Shown here piece by piece: positions 21,005-32,844 of a DNA stretch of 64,000 bases (the stretch's first letter is position 1; every line of letters begins with the position of its first letter). The stretch is taken from positions 19,277,001 to 19,341,000 of the forward strand of contig CM067544.1 in assembly GCA_034509755.1 (NCBI GenBank), read 5' to 3'. Position numbers and translations under genes: made by a program. A model generated the notes under the pieces. The model saw only the letters and a program-made list of their open reading frames with translations, did no database searches and had not been told where the DNA came from. This DNA is from Anisodus tanguticus (lineage: Eukaryota > Streptophyta > Magnoliopsida > Solanales > Solanaceae).

Positions 21005-21240
21005 TAGCCCCGAAGACAAGTGTATTTGAATAGCCCCGAAGACAAGTGTATTTGAATAGCCCGAAGGCAAGTGTATTTGAATAGCCCCGAAGGCAAGTGT
21101 ATTTAAATAGTCCTGAAAGTAAGTGTACCTGAATAGCCACGAAGGCAAAGCACGCAATTGTATATAGCCCCGAAGGCAACTCAATAAGTAATTAGTCCCA
21201 AAGGCAACACATGTGTAATGCTATAGTCCCGTAGGTGATG
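21005..21240 (-). repeat. 26-27 bp minisatellite inside gypsy LTR
   Basis: The unit 'tagccccgaaggcaagtgta' plus 'tttgaa' repeats five to six times. It is nearly perfect to about 21110 and degenerates to shorter 'agtcccaaaggcaac' units by 21240. No spacers of unique sequence separate the units, so it is not a CRISPR. Confidence 0.88.
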
Positions 21241-21254
21241 GCAAAACTATTTAC

Positions 21255-21300
21255 ATTATATATATATATATATATATATATGTTTATGTATATATATATG
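21255..21300. repeat. (TA)n microsatellite
   Basis: An uninterrupted TA run is followed by a short imperfect one. Confidence 0.9.
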
Positions 21301-21587
21301 TATTGTCATATTTCCAGAAAATTCAAATAATATACCTTTCTTTCAACTTTTCGCTCTTCCCACTTGTAAGGGTTATAACTCCAAATAAGGTATTTCTTAC
21401 GCCGTGTCGAAGGTAACACGGGGACCTATCACTATCCCAAGTTTCCTCTGAAAATACTTAATGTACTAGTACAAATTCACGAAAGAGACAACCCTATAAA
21501 AATTGTCTTGCCGGACTTTTATAAAAAGGGACACAATCTTAAAACAATCATAACATTTTATTCATAAGTAGGATTAATCCCCATAAA

Positions 21588-21950
21588 GTCTCAAACTGTC
21601 GAGAACAGAGAAATCTAGAACTATTATTCAGCACAAACTTTCAGATTGTTGACTGATTTGTACAGTTTTTACGTTATACGTTCTGCCCTTCCGGATTTTG
21701 GTCGATCCGAGGCAGAAACTTTAAACAGCGATAACTCTCAAACCGTATGTCGGATCAATCTCAGTAAGGTCTCAAACTGTCAACAACAGAGAAAAATAGA
21801 ACTATTATTCAGTACAAACTTTCAAATTCATTACCGATTTGTACAGTTTTTACGTTATACGTTCTGCCCTTTTGGATTTTGGTCGATCCGAGGCAGAAAA
21901 TTTAAACACCGATAACTCTCAAACCGTATGTCGGTTTTGGCCCCGTTTGG
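21588..21950. repeat. Two-copy tandem repeat, period about 181 bp
   Basis: The phrase 'gtctcaaactgtc' starts at 21588 and recurs at 21769. Both units share 'agaactattattcag', 'acgttatacgttctgccctt' and 'aactctcaaaccgtatgtcgg'. It lies in the gypsy LTR. Confidence 0.88.
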
Positions 21951-22440
21951 ACTAAATATGACCGTGAAAAAAAGATGTACAACACTGTAAAATTTCGTCC
22001 CATTTTAACAAGGATAACATAGTGAAAACAGTCCGCAATTACATGACTCAAACTTGTTACAAGACAATACTTATATCAATTAATTCATCGCAACTTATAT
22101 TTCCAAAAACATATTTTTTTAACATGCATACTATGTTTTAACGTTGTAACTCAAAACAAATGATTTTACTAAGAATTTGTGAGTGAGAAAACTCACCTTT
22201 ATTTCTTCGCAATCTTTTCCGACCTTCTCAAGATCTTTTGCGAAGATTAATTCACAATAAGAGAACGGCCACGATCTACTGATTTCCAAGTTCACAATAG
22301 CTAATTTTCAAGTCCACCAATTCGAAACCGCGAACATAAACTCGAACTCCAATTCAACTTTAACAAAACCTTTTTTTTAAAACGAGTATATATTTTTCTT
22401 CTCTGCCTCCCCCATTGATCCATGTATGCATAGATATATA

Positions 22441-22592
22441 TATTTGTATTGTGTGTGCCGTGTATGTGTACGTGAGTGTCGTGTGTCTATGTGATTTAGG
22501 TCGTGTGTATGTGAGTGTCGTGTGTGTATGTTTTTTTTTTTTTTTTTTGTTTTTGTTTTTGTTTCTTTTTTTATTATTTTTTAAATTTTTTT
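22441..22592. repeat. GT-rich microsatellite and poly-T tract
   Basis: A degenerate (GTGT/GTGAGTGTC)n stretch runs to 22530, followed by long T runs to about 22592. On the minus strand the T tract is an A-rich tail, fitting the 3' end of the neighbouring minus-strand LINE. Confidence 0.7.
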
Positions 22593-22899
22593 AGGACTTT
22601 GATTTTAATTGGGAGCCCTTTTGTCCAGCTAAATCTGTACTGAATTGATTCCTCTGGCGTCTTCCTCAACTCCTCTCAAGCACTCTTAACAATAAATTTG
22701 CCATTATTATTGCTGATCTACTAGGCCCTGTCATTATTAACTTGTTGACTCTCTGGTTTGATTGTTCGTATAATGTACTGAGCAATCTCTTATGTTACCA
22801 CCATTCTTAGCTTGCTCAAAATCCACTGACCATGATCTATAACGTTCACCACCTCAATTTCTTCTTCCCTGGCATGATCTGGTAATATAAAATACAAAG

Positions 22900-23300
22900 C
22901 ACCAAGCTTTGTCCAATTGTCAAACTAAAAGCTAGAATTGCCAGCCTTTATCTGTCACCAAATATTATATTCTACTTCTTATCTGACTTCCACCATCTTC
23001 TTCCATATATTTGATGCTCCTTTAGCTTGTCCATTAGTAGGATGAATCTTTTTACAATATTTGTTCACTATATAGACACCCCATAATCAAGGATTAGTTC
23101 TTAAATTTCACCAAAGTTTGACAAATAATGCCTTTGATAATTCATAAAGAGATCTAAAGTCCAACCCCTTTTCATTCTTAGAATAACACATTTTATCCCA
23201 TGCCACTCAATGCTTGCCTTTTACAAATTGACAAAGTATTTAATTACACCCTTTAAAGGGTTCATAGTAGACAGTAGATAGACAGGCATAGTTTGTAATA
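22900..23300 (-). pseudogene. LINE C-terminal (zf-RVT-like) remnant
   Basis: Translating the minus strand gives VAWDKMCYSKNEKGLDFRSL, then ALFVKLWWNLRT and NKYCKKIHPTN. This matches the region after the reverse transcriptase in plant LINEs (zinc-binding RVT domain). It is frame-shifted and unable to work. Confidence 0.75.
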
Positions 23301-23499
23301 CATGAACAATCAAAATATATCTTCCATCAAAGGACAAAAATCTGTTCTGCCAAGACATGACCCTTCTCATTACTTTTTTCATAAGCTCCTCAAAATAAAC
23401 ACATTCCCTTCTACCATAGAAAACAGGGCAACCAAGGTAAGTAAAAGGAAAGGAACCCTATGTCATTCGTGTCCTTCTCTTGACTCTTGCAATCACTGA

Positions 23500-24900
23500 T
23501 ATTGGAGTCTTCTCATGCACATAAAAGGAATTTTTGTAGTTGTTGACCATTTGCCCTGATGTTGCTTCATATTTTCTGAGCACTTTCATCATCATTTTTA
23601 AAGATTTGGAGCATGCTGAGCAAAAAAGGATGGTATCATCTGAATATGATAGATGATTGATCTGTAGACTCCATTTGAGAAGACCATATCCTTTGAATTC
23701 TCTATTCTCACAACTGATTTAAACCTCTTGCAAGAACCTCCGCAACAATAATGAATATGATAAGAGACAAGGGATCACCTTGCTTCAAACTCCTAGTGAA
23801 ATGAAAAAATTCATGTAATTGTCCATTTGTTAACACAGAATACCACTTGTTTGACACCAGTCTCCAAATATATCAATAATTACTTTAAAGAAATCAAATT
23901 TCCTTAAAACCCTGGTTAAAAAGATCCATGATACCCTATCATTGACTTTGGCTATATCTAATTTAACCATTATATTATCAAATTTATTTCTCAGATTTAT
24001 ATCTTTTATTATCTCTTGAGCTAACAATACATTTTTTGCAATACTCCTATTCTTTACAAATCCAGACTGATTATTAAAAAATAATATCTAGAAGAACCTT
24101 AACAATTCTTTCAAGCACAACTCTAGAGATTATTGTATTTGCAAAAGTACTCAAGTTGATTGGCCTTAAGTCTGCAAAATTGTTAATTGCCTCCTTCTTT
24201 CGAATGAGAATCAGGTTTGTGTGAGTGATGAACCTTGGAAGCTATTGACCATAGAAGAAATCTCTACCCATTCTTGTAGCATCTGCTCTAACTATATTCC
24301 AGCAATCCTGAAAGAAATGTCCTGAAAAATTATTTGAACCACTGGTGCTTTCCCCATTGAGATAAAAAATTGCTTCCTTTACTTCTTCATAGCTAGAAAA
24401 AGCTATTAATGTTTCATTCTGTTCACCAGTAACCAGGGAAGGAACGTTATCATATCAAAATTTGAGTGCCGGTTCTGTTTGGTAAACTGGTCTTGAAAGA
24501 ATTGAATTGCCTCATCCCCTTATCTTCTCATTTGTTGTTACCCACTCTCCCTGACTATTTTGAATACCATGCAAAGTAAGTTTCCTTTTTCTCCCTTCTG
24601 CATAGGAATGGGAAAATTTAGAGCTTCTTTCTCCATCCTTAAATCACTTCATACTAGACTTCTGTTTTCAATACTCCTCTTCAAGATTCAAATATCGGTT
24701 TAGTTCTGCTTGTTCTCTAGTCACCCCTGAAGATTTATTTCCATCCGTCACTCCTTCACCTTAATCGCGTCCTCTAATGTAGAAAGCTGTTGGAAAATAT
24801 TATCATACGTCTCCTTGCTCCACCTTGCCAAAGCACTCTTTACCTTCTTCATCTTGGCGTGGAACTCTATAAAGGGATTAGCAGCATAATCTAACATCTA
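23500..24900 (-). pseudogene. LINE reverse transcriptase remnant
   Basis: The best-kept part is at 23830-24027: MLAQEIIKDINLRNKFDNIM, then VKLDIAKVNDRVSWIFL, corresponding to VKLDIAKAYDRVSW. The usual Ala-Tyr before Asp is Val-Asn here. Flanking RT text is in other frames. Confidence 0.85.
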
Positions 24901-24903
24901 GTT

Positions 24904-25695
24904 TTATTTGACCACCTCCATAAAGTTTTGATGTTTGGTCCATAAATTTAAAAACCTGAAAGGTCTTACAACTATTTCCTTATTGCTATCACAAACAACA
25001 TGAATATGAGCATGATCTGATCCATTTTTGATGAGATGAGACACTTCACTAGATGGATATAATTGCATAAATTCTTGATTACCAAAAACTCTATCAAGCC
25101 TCTTGAAAATACAATCATCTTCAATTCTTTCATTCCACAAAGTGAATCTACTACTAGAGAACTTTAATTCTACAAAATCATTGTTATTTATAAAATGAGC
25201 AAAATCAGCAGTTTCCTGATGTAGCACTGGAAGACCCCCCTTGTTTCTCTTCTTCTGAAAGTATAACATTGAAATCACCACCTACTACCCAAGGTAGTTG
25301 ATAGTTCAATGTAATTATCCCTACAGAATCCCACTAGTCTTGTCTCTCAATTGCAGTACACTTAGCATAAACTGTTGTAACCATTACCTCTTGATGTATA
25401 AAAAAATTATTGAGTTTTAGAGTAACTTGCTGAACTTCATCTGCAATCAGTTGATTACTCCAATCTGCTGACCAGAATAACCATATTTTGTCTGAGATAT
25501 TAACCATAGCATTCTCCAAACCCAAACTTCTTTTATAGCACTCCAGCTCTTGTGATTCTTAAAAAGGCTCCATAAGAGCTATTAAAGTGTAGTGATTCCT
25601 CCTATTAAGTTCAATCAACCTCTCAAAAGCATTTTGAGTGTTGACTGATCTTATTTTCCAAGACAATAATTTATCTATCATTCAGAATTAGTGGA
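24904..25695 (-). pseudogene. LINE AP-endonuclease remnant
   Basis: The minus strand begins near 25690 with LSWKIRSVNTQNAFERLI, the plant L1 endonuclease start, and continues to NNNDFVELKFSSSRFTLWNE, FKRLDRVFGNQEF and the region around NGSDHAHIHV. In the last, SDH normally reads SDHAP and carries catalytic Asp and His. This enzyme would nick the target DNA for first-strand priming. Stops separate the parts. Confidence 0.85.
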
Positions 25696-26329
25696 AGAGT
25701 TCACCTTATTACTCCTTGTTGTCACCTGTAGAGAAAATACTGATTTGTATTTTTCCTTCTTTATTGCACTTCTCAGGCTTAATTTTTGTCTTGGAGTCTG
25801 CTTCTTGAGATATACTGATGATATTCGGCTCTATACTCTTATCTTCAGATTTGTCCCTTATCTCTTTTAGTTGTTTATTGTCATTCAGCACTTCTGAAAA
25901 CTGTCACTTGAACTGCAAATTGGAGTTGGGAGTTATTGTCATTTGAGGATATATAATCTGCAGAGGTATCTCATGCATCAATCTATCTCCATCTGACCCT
26001 TCTTATGAATTCTTTAATTTCTGATCTATTTCAGGCCCTCATTCATTTGCCACTTTTCTTCCTCAGACTTTTTGCCGTTTTCTGTTGTTAACTCAGACCA
26101 TTGGTCCTTATCATTTATTTTTTTTCAAAGGAAATCTCAACCCAATCCTTGATGGATTTTGTCTTCTCATTTACCCCATGCATCTTCCACTTTGTAATTG
26201 AAGGGTTCCAAACCTCGCTTCGTCGCTCAGTCCCTTGCTTCTTTCCTCCTCTTTTTCCTTTCCGGTGTTCATGCTTCAGACGATCTGGCTAATTCTATAT
26301 ACAACTAGAACATTTTCTTCTATTATATA

Positions 26330-27350
26330 GAAAGGCATAAGGGCGAAGGCCTATTTAGCGCCTTTCCAAAGGTAAGCGGTTAGGTTGACTTTGGAAAGGC
26401 TACTAAGGACCGTGTGAAGAATGAAAAACGTCCGATAAAGCCCACGGGATAAGGTTTGCAGATATGATCATGAATCGAACCAGATCGAAACATTCAGCTG
26501 TCGATGGACAAAGCCGGAACGTCGACCGCAAATGAAGGATGGCCGTGCCCCGGTCCCCGTGGTTAGGGTATTCCCTATTATGAGCCTACTCGCATCGAAC
26601 TAAACTAGTTGATTCTCTTTGGCCGGCCGGCTTGTTGCAACCTTCGCATTTCCTGCTGAGATCCCAAGTCTCCAAGTGGGCCCTCTTGGCCACCCACGAC
26701 CTTGGCTTTTTAGAGAATCCCGCTCATGTGTCGTAGGACTTGTAGCTCTGCAGTCCACTGGGTGGGTTTGTTTATCCTTCCAGTTTCGAGTGTCTTCTTG
26801 GATAGTTATAGCAGTCCATAGGCGCGAGATGTACCTTGTGGGGGGGGGGGGGGGGCGGTCCCTTGGACATAGTCCTTTCAGGCAGTGGCCGTTTAATCCA
26901 TGGTCCATTGGATGGTCGGTGCAAGGCCAGAATTAGGAACACATTGATTCCTCTCGTTCCCGTCCTTCTCTTCAAGGCCTGTCCCTCGGTGTGGTCAGTA
27001 CTCCATACTGTCGGGCAGCGAAGCTTACACTTGTTCACTAATTGTGACGGTTCACCAGGGCCTCTTTCCTCCTCCCTTTTCTGCTCACTCGTAGGGGTCG
27101 GGACCCCCACAAAGGGGGAAGGAGTCGACTGAACATCTCAGCCATTGGCGGGAATTTCGCCCGCATCCGATCCCCAATTCTTGTTCACCCCGGATGATCG
27201 TGTTGGGTGAATTGTGACCTCGTACGATCGTGTCGGGTGAGCAACAACCGCTTCATCACAGTACTTACTTATGGGCTAACAGGTCACACTTTGGCCAAGT
27301 ATCCTACAAAGAGACTCCCGAGAGCCAGAAGTATTAAAGGAATGGCCATA
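26330..27350. other. GC-rich insert, probable mitochondrial DNA (NUMT)
   Basis: Base composition jumps from AT-rich to about half GC over roughly 1 kb, starting 'aaggcataagggcgaaggcc' and ending near 'ggaatggccatacgctcttc'. LINE coding text stops and resumes on either side. Plant mitochondrial intergenic DNA has this texture, and phrases such as 'cattggcgggaatttcgccc' look organellar to me, but that is recognition from memory and not a search. A 16-G run lies at 26840-26855. The long overlapping open frames on both strands here are a by-product of high GC. Confidence 0.5.
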
Positions 27351-28702
27351 CGCTCTTCTTGATCCTTGCTTTTGCTACTCCTTGTTTGCTTATGTTGTGA
27401 TGTTTCCAAGTTCTAAACTGCATTCTCCTGATTATTTTCTATTTTCTGAATATCTTCCTTTCTTTCATTTTCCTTTTCATCATTGATGTGTAGGACAGAA
27501 AATTTATTACTATTTTCTACCCCTTATGGATTTCCTTCTTTGTGTGACTCCTGTTGCTTGTTTTCCTGTTGATTCTTCCCCTTTTCTTCCTTTTTGTTAA
27601 CAACAGGATTCCATGCTTAATTATTCTTAAAGGTATCCTTCATAATTCTGCTTTTTGTCACTAATATTCTTCACAAATTTATTCTTAGTGTCCCCTTTTG
27701 ATTTTTCTCATTCTTCATATCTCTTCCCTCCCCTTTGTTCTCTGCCCTTTTGCCATCATTCTTTAGCTCATTGCTCTTCTCTTTCTTTTTCTGTTTCAAC
27801 ATTTTTTCTTTTGTACTCCACCTCTTTAGACTCTTCATCCACATCAGCTTCTACTTTGGGATATAATTCTGTATGGATTACATAACAGTCATGTTCATTG
27901 TATCCCTGTAATTTACACCTCCTACAATACTTGGGAACATGATCGTAGTTAATTTGAATCTATTTATCAACAACTTTTCCTGATTTCTTTCTCATGTCAA
28001 TGTTAACTCTTTTTGGGAATTCACTTCAACTTTGACCCTAGCACAACTAGGTCGCGTTTGATTTCTAGTAGCCATGTCCACTTGCAAAGGTTTACCAATA
28101 GCAGAAGCAAGTGAGAATACTGCCTCTTTCACAAAAACATTCGGTGGTAAATATGGAAATAAAATCCTAGCAATAGCAATCGAAGTTTCTTCATCCGGAT
28201 CAAATCAAGGATATCATTTCAATGTTCTGAGCGGATATAACCAATTCATGTGACTTATAAAGAACGCCGGCTTGGATAATAAACTCACATGGTCTTCCAA
28301 AAGTGATGGACGAAGTAGAACATACCTATTTCGCAATAATCCTACATTGCATTCACCCTTTAATTCACACTGTTTTGGGATTAATTGGCACAATTCTTTG
28401 ATGTCAGGCCATTCATAAGAAAACTTTCCAACAATTGCATATTGGATATTTTTTGGAATAATCGTCTCCTTAATTTCCTCCTCATCCCAAATATAGCGTG
28501 GTTCTCTTTGTAGATATGTGATTGGTTTTAGCGGGAGGGATTTTATTGTTGTCGAGTTGGAGCTCAAAGTCAGGGCATACAATTGTGAAGGATTGGTGAT
28601 CAATGTAGAGGCATACGATTGTGTAGGCTGTTGTTGAGTGGCTAACGGCAAAGATGACTGAACAACCTCCGGTGGAGGCTGTCCAATGGCCGCGACGGCC
28701 AT
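27351..28702 (-). pseudogene. LINE ORF1 (DUF4283 / zinc knuckle) remnant
   Basis: It starts MAVAAIGQPPPEVVQSSLPL at 28702 (minus). At about residues 80-160 come YAIVGKFSYEWPDIKELCQL and GECNVGLLRNRYVLLRPSLL, a DUF4283 domain. Near 27890-27940 (minus) is CRRCKLQGYNEHDC, a zinc knuckle whose His ligand is Tyr. ORF1 proteins bind element RNA. Frame breaks separate the two domains. Confidence 0.82.
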
Positions 28703-28720
28703 GGCACGCAGATTTGGATG

Positions 28721-29204
28721 CTAGGGAATAGTTTCGGAGTTTCTCTCTGTACGTTGCGTTTTCGGGTGTCACCATTTGTGAAATTAATTGAAGAAAATTT
28801 ATTTGACTCCAACCTTTTATTTTTATATGAAAAGGGCCATAGGAAGTCTCTTTTCTTTTCTCGTGAAACTGTGACAGAAAAATATTAGGAGTAATGCATG
28901 CCAAAAATATATAAAAAAATTGTTGGATCCACTACAACTTTATTGAGGAGAGCGAATAAAAAGTAAGTGTGGGTTTTAGCCTTAAGGTATCTAGCTACCA
29001 AATTCAATTGCCCTTATAAATATTTTTTTGCCTCTTTTACATACATTGAAGAGTAGATTATGTATATATAGATCTTATGCAATTTGACATATGAAAGAAA
29101 TGTGAGATGCATACAAGGATACTTCTACTACGGCTTCGTTGAAGACATATTGCATGTGTGCTGAGTGTTCTTAGCAAGTTGGTTTAATAATATAATGCAA
29201 TGAA
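28721..29204. other. Spacer between LINE and copia element
   Basis: This contains the likely LINE 5' leader (to about 28770) and AT-rich DNA. No gene was seen. Confidence 0.5.
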
Positions 29205-29209
29205 CAACT

Positions 29210-30243
29210 TGTTGTTTACAATTGTGCAGGAAACGGAATTAGTAACTGCCAAGTATTACAACAAAATGAAATTACAATTTCAATTTCAGTAAAGTTGAAC
29301 AAGAAACTGGAAAAGGAAACTGGAACAATTTGATATGTTGGGTCGAGTGATGACACTCTGTCTTTAAGACAAGATTTCCACGTATATATCCTTTCTACGT
29401 TCTGGACAATAGTCTCTCAAGATAAAACAGCAACTCAACAAATGAGCAAAGAAAACTCAAGTGTTACTTTGAAGAATTTTGAGTGATGAAATGATGTTGA
29501 ATGTAGGAAGAAGATTCTGCTTTTTCGTTTGTATTTCTTGTGTGTCAACAATTGAGCAAAGGCTGCATTCTATAGTTGAAGGGAGGGGACTTATCAACTG
29601 CCCACATAATTGTTGTTATTGGCCAAGTAATGGCAATTATGGAGATAGTAATTTAGCCAACATAAATGACCAATTGATGTGCAACGGATTAGAGCCTTTA
29701 GGGAGAGTAATTCAGCCAAAATAAATGACTGAATTGATGTGCATAATAATGTTGGTTAACGTTCCAAAAACCAACAGCAAAAGCACAAGTTCTCTGCCCA
29801 ATTTAACTTACCTGAAACTTTAGGGACCAAACTGTAAATATGAAGCCCGTGACCCATGACCGGGCGGCGGCGGCGCGCGTGTGGGCTTAGCCTCAAACCA
29901 AAGCACATCTAGGTCCTCCCTCCTTTAAACACACGGGATACCTCTTGGGGTCCCAAACCCAAAGCCAACTTTGAGACTTATAAACTAAAAAATCTTCCTT
30001 CCCCCACCGATGAGGGAGGATTGGTATTTACCACCTTTTTTCCATGCTTCAAACACCTCACTTCGTGGACCAATATCTCTTTCATTTCTCAACAAAATTT
30101 GACTATCATTGGCCCTACGGTCATCTACATACTTAGTAGATTATGCACGTGTGAAGAATCAAAGTCTACAACATGCGAAACCCTAGTGTTTAAGTCATTA
30201 AAGATGGTTGGACGCAACTCCCGCCAAAGGCAAATTTCCAACA
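29210..30243 (-). repeat. 3' LTR of the 29.2-35.2 kb copia
   Basis: On the minus strand it runs from TGTTGGAAATTTGCC to AAACAACA. It contains the 14-mer at 29363-29376 that is the reverse complement of the element's own primer site. A short TATA-like run, gatatatacg, lies just before that motif in the minus sense. Confidence 0.9.
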
Positions 30244-30256
30244 ATCCCCTCTTGAA
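30244..30256 (-). promoter_or_regulatory. Polypurine tract of the 29.2-35.2 kb copia
   Basis: The minus strand reads CTTTCAAGAGGGGAT directly before TGTTGG of the LTR. The same AGAGGGGAT precedes the 3' LTR at 59660. Confidence 0.88.
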
Positions 30257-30872
30257 AGAGATTTTGACGCACTCACATGGTGCCTTTTCCCAATAATATT
30301 TCAGCGGACCGATGTTGTATAAGGAGAGGTAGATTCAGCTTTGAACCTTCCATAGTTAAATACCATCGGACTTACTTACTGCGCGGTGAACGTGATGTCT
30401 TGAACCGTCAATGTTTAGTGTAATCCAAGTCAATAGTACCAACACAACAAATTCCCTTACTCTTTTCTTCGTAATGTTTTGTCCGTTGTGGCCGTGGACA
30501 CTTCTTGGATTCTTTAGTGCGTTCATTTGAGATGGCATGTCCTGACACTTAAATAGGTGGTCTCCTACTAGGTATCCTGCCATACCCCATTTCACAAGTG
30601 TTAGGAACCATTAAAAGTTTCCCCAAACCTAATCTCAACCGTTGAGGATCGTTAAAGGTTTTAAAAACTTAACCTTTACCCACACTGCAGATAGCACTTA
30701 ACGTCTATCGCGGGAACGGCTTTGGATTTGGTGTTTCTTTATAGAAATCACTATCCAAAGTGCTCATGCTTCCACCGAAGCGATCAACTGAACCTTTACA
30801 GCTTAGTTTTCCCATTGAACCAAATTCCTGAGATCTCCAGTCAGTAAGGTTGAATTACCACCGTATTGATCC
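30257..30872 (-). other. Copia 3' untranslated region
   Basis: This is non-coding between RNase H and the polypurine tract. Blocks of it recur at about 59035-59640 in the related element, for example 'ttggttcaatgggaaaacta' and 'cgttcaccgcgcagtaagta' in the minus sense, which ties the two into one family. Confidence 0.75.
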
Positions 30873-31628
30873 TTATACTTTGGGTTTTAAGCCCATTCCC
30901 CTAGACATGCAGAACATCTGATCCTTGGGTAAGCCCTTTGTCAACGGGTCTGCTATATTATCCTTTGACTTTATGTAATCAATGGATATTATACATGTGG
31001 TGATCAGCTGCCTAACGGTCTTATGCCTCTGTTGAATATGACGAGACTTGCCGTTGTACATAGCATTCCGTGCCCTTCCTAGAGCCGACTGGCTATCGAA
31101 GTGGATCATTATAGAAGGTACGGGTTTGTCCCAACAAAGAACATCCTCTAAGAAGTCGTGAAGCCACTCAGCTTCTTCCCCTGCTTTGTCTAAAGCGATA
31201 AACTTTGATTCCATCGTGGATCGGGCGATGCAAGTTTTCTTAGAGGATTTCCAAGACACAGCCCTACCACCAATTGTAAATACATACCCACTAGTGGACT
31301 TGGTGATTTCTATATCAGATATCCAGTTTGCATCACTATACCCCTCTAGTACATCTGGATATCTCGAATAATGTAACCCGTAAGTTAGCGTGTATTTCAG
31401 GTATTGAAGTACCCGATTCAACGCCTTCCAGTGATCATCACTCGGATTACGGGTAAACCTAGCCAACTTGTTGACTGCATAAGCAATATCAGGTCGGGTG
31501 CAGTTTGTTATGTATATCAAACTTTCGATCACCTGTGCATATCGCTCCTGGCATATGGGTGCACCACGATTTTTATCAAGATTTTGATTTCTATCCATTG
31601 GTGACTTTATAGGCAAACTGTCAAACAT
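30873..31628 (-). pseudogene. Copia RNase H (29.2-35.2 kb element)
   Basis: This is a long unbroken 251-codon frame: NCTRPDIAYAVNKLARFTRN, YSDANWISDIEITKSTSG, STMESKFIALDKAGEEAEWL, KTVRQLITTCIISIDYIKSK and NIADPLTKGLPKD. RNase H removes the RNA strand during reverse transcription. The domain itself looks intact, but it is separated from RT by a frame change around 31620, so it would not be made as part of Pol. Confidence 0.92.
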
Positions 31629-32844
31629 CTCAACTTTCTCAAAACATCCTCGATGTAGTGAGACTGAGATAAGACCAGTCCGTCAGACGTCTTAGAGATT
31701 TTTATCCCTAAGATGACATTTGCGATACCCATATCCTTTATGTCGAAGCATTGTTTCAACATATTCTTAGTCTCTAGTATTACCCTAGGACTGCTTCCTG
31801 TGATCAACATGTCATCTACATACAAGCATATCATGACGAATGAGTCAGAGTTACCTTTCGTGTAGACACATTTGTCACACTTGTTAATGGAGAAACCCTT
31901 TGATAGTAGAGTACTATCAAACTTTTCATGCCATTGCTTCGGGAATTATTTCCGCCCGTATAGAGATTTGACAAGCCGACAGACTTTCTTCTCTTGCCCT
32001 GGAGCCACATACCCTTCAGGTACCGCATATAAATTTCTTCTTCCAAATCACCATTTAGGAAGGCTGTCTTGACATCCATTTGATGTATCTCAAGGTCACA
32101 CAAAGCTGCTATCGCAATGAATACTCGTATGGACGTCATCCTAGATACCGGTGAGTACGTATCAAAGTAGTCAAGACCTTCTTTCTGCCGATAGCCCTTG
32201 ACTACCAACCTGGCCTTATACTTATCTATAGACCCATCTACTTTATATTTCTATTTGAGTATCCACTTACAACCCAACGATTTATTTCCCAGAAGAAGAT
32301 CAACAAACTCCCAAGTATGGTTATGCAGAATGGAGCCTATTTCACTCTCAATAGCTTCTTTCCAGAGCGGTGCCTCTGGAGTTGACAATGCTTCATCAAT
32401 TGTCCTTGGTTCATCATCAACCATATAAGCTACAAAGTCAGGACCGAAGGATTTATCCTTCCTGGCCCTTTTACTTCGCCTTAGTTCCATCTCTGGAGTC
32501 TCCAAGTTCTGAGAATCTGGAACACTAGATTCTAAATATTCAGCCACTTCGAGATCCACTAGATCTAAACCATCTAGATCCAGGCCGTCAACGACTCCCG
32601 GTTCTTGAGAGTTTTGTTCATAACTTCGTTTGCGAGAGGTTATGTCTTTTTCCTTTCTAGGAAAGATACCTTCAAAGAATTGCGCATTCCTTGATTCCAT
32701 TATTGTACTCCCGTGGATATCTGGAATATCTGACTTATGAACTAAGAAGCGATAAGCACTACTGTTATTTGCATATCCGATGAATATGCAATCTACAGTC
32801 TTAGGCCCAATCTTGACCTGCTTTGGCTTGGGTACTTCAACCAT
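31607..32844 (-). pseudogene. Copia reverse transcriptase (29.2-35.2 kb element)
   Basis: The start is at 32844-32251 with PLWKEAIESEIGSILHNHTW and SLGCKWILK. It continues at 32208-31831 in another frame with VKGYRQKEGLDYFDTYSPVS and MDVKTAFLNGDLEEEIYM, and at 31834-31607 with ICLYVDDMLITGSSPRV, where the catalytic YVDD is kept. At least two frameshifts break it. Confidence 0.92.

Larger units (their letters stand above)
16081..22520 (-). mobile_element. Truncated, decayed Ty3/gypsy retrotransposon
   Basis: On the minus strand the order is LTR, tRNA-iMet primer site, gag, zinc knuckle, aspartic protease and the beginning of reverse transcriptase, then the element stops near 16081. Protease before reverse transcriptase, together with DFDIILGMDWL and CIDYRQLNMVT, marks it as gypsy. 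The rest of pol and the 3' LTR are gone. A DNA transposon splits the protease. The outer LTR edge is not certain; I place it before the poly-T tract that ends the neighbouring LINE. Confidence 0.82.
20301..22520 (-). repeat. Gypsy 5' LTR (outer end uncertain)
   Basis: The inner end is fixed by the primer site (minus strand ...GGGCGTGACA). The LTR is long and repeat-rich, holding a minisatellite, an AT microsatellite and a roughly 181 bp tandem duplication, all listed separately. I cannot see the TG start; the second LTR is missing, so the right end is a guess. Confidence 0.55.
22593..28720 (-). mobile_element. L1-type LINE retrotransposon, decayed
   Basis: From right to left on the minus strand come ORF1 with a DUF4283-like N-terminal domain and a zinc knuckle, an AP endonuclease, a reverse transcriptase, a zf-RVT-like C-terminal region, and an A-rich tail. 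This is the plant L1 layout. All ORF2 domains are broken by stops and frameshifts. A GC-rich insert of about 1 kb separates the two parts of ORF1. Confidence 0.87.

Noticed and set aside
21005..21240. CRISPR-like regular repeat
   Set aside because: Units are directly adjacent with no unique spacers, and this is plant nuclear DNA. It is a minisatellite.
26600..27132. Overlapping open frames of 98-112 codons on both strands, some Pro- or Gly-rich
   Set aside because: They lie in the GC-rich insert where stops are rare, pair up in antisense, and show no domain. Not called as genes.
29331..29340. TGTTGGGTCGAG at 29336 as the outer LTR end
   Set aside because: Its flank (tgata) does not match the right flank, while TGTTGTTTAC at 29210 gives a perfect caact duplication. 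The latter was used.
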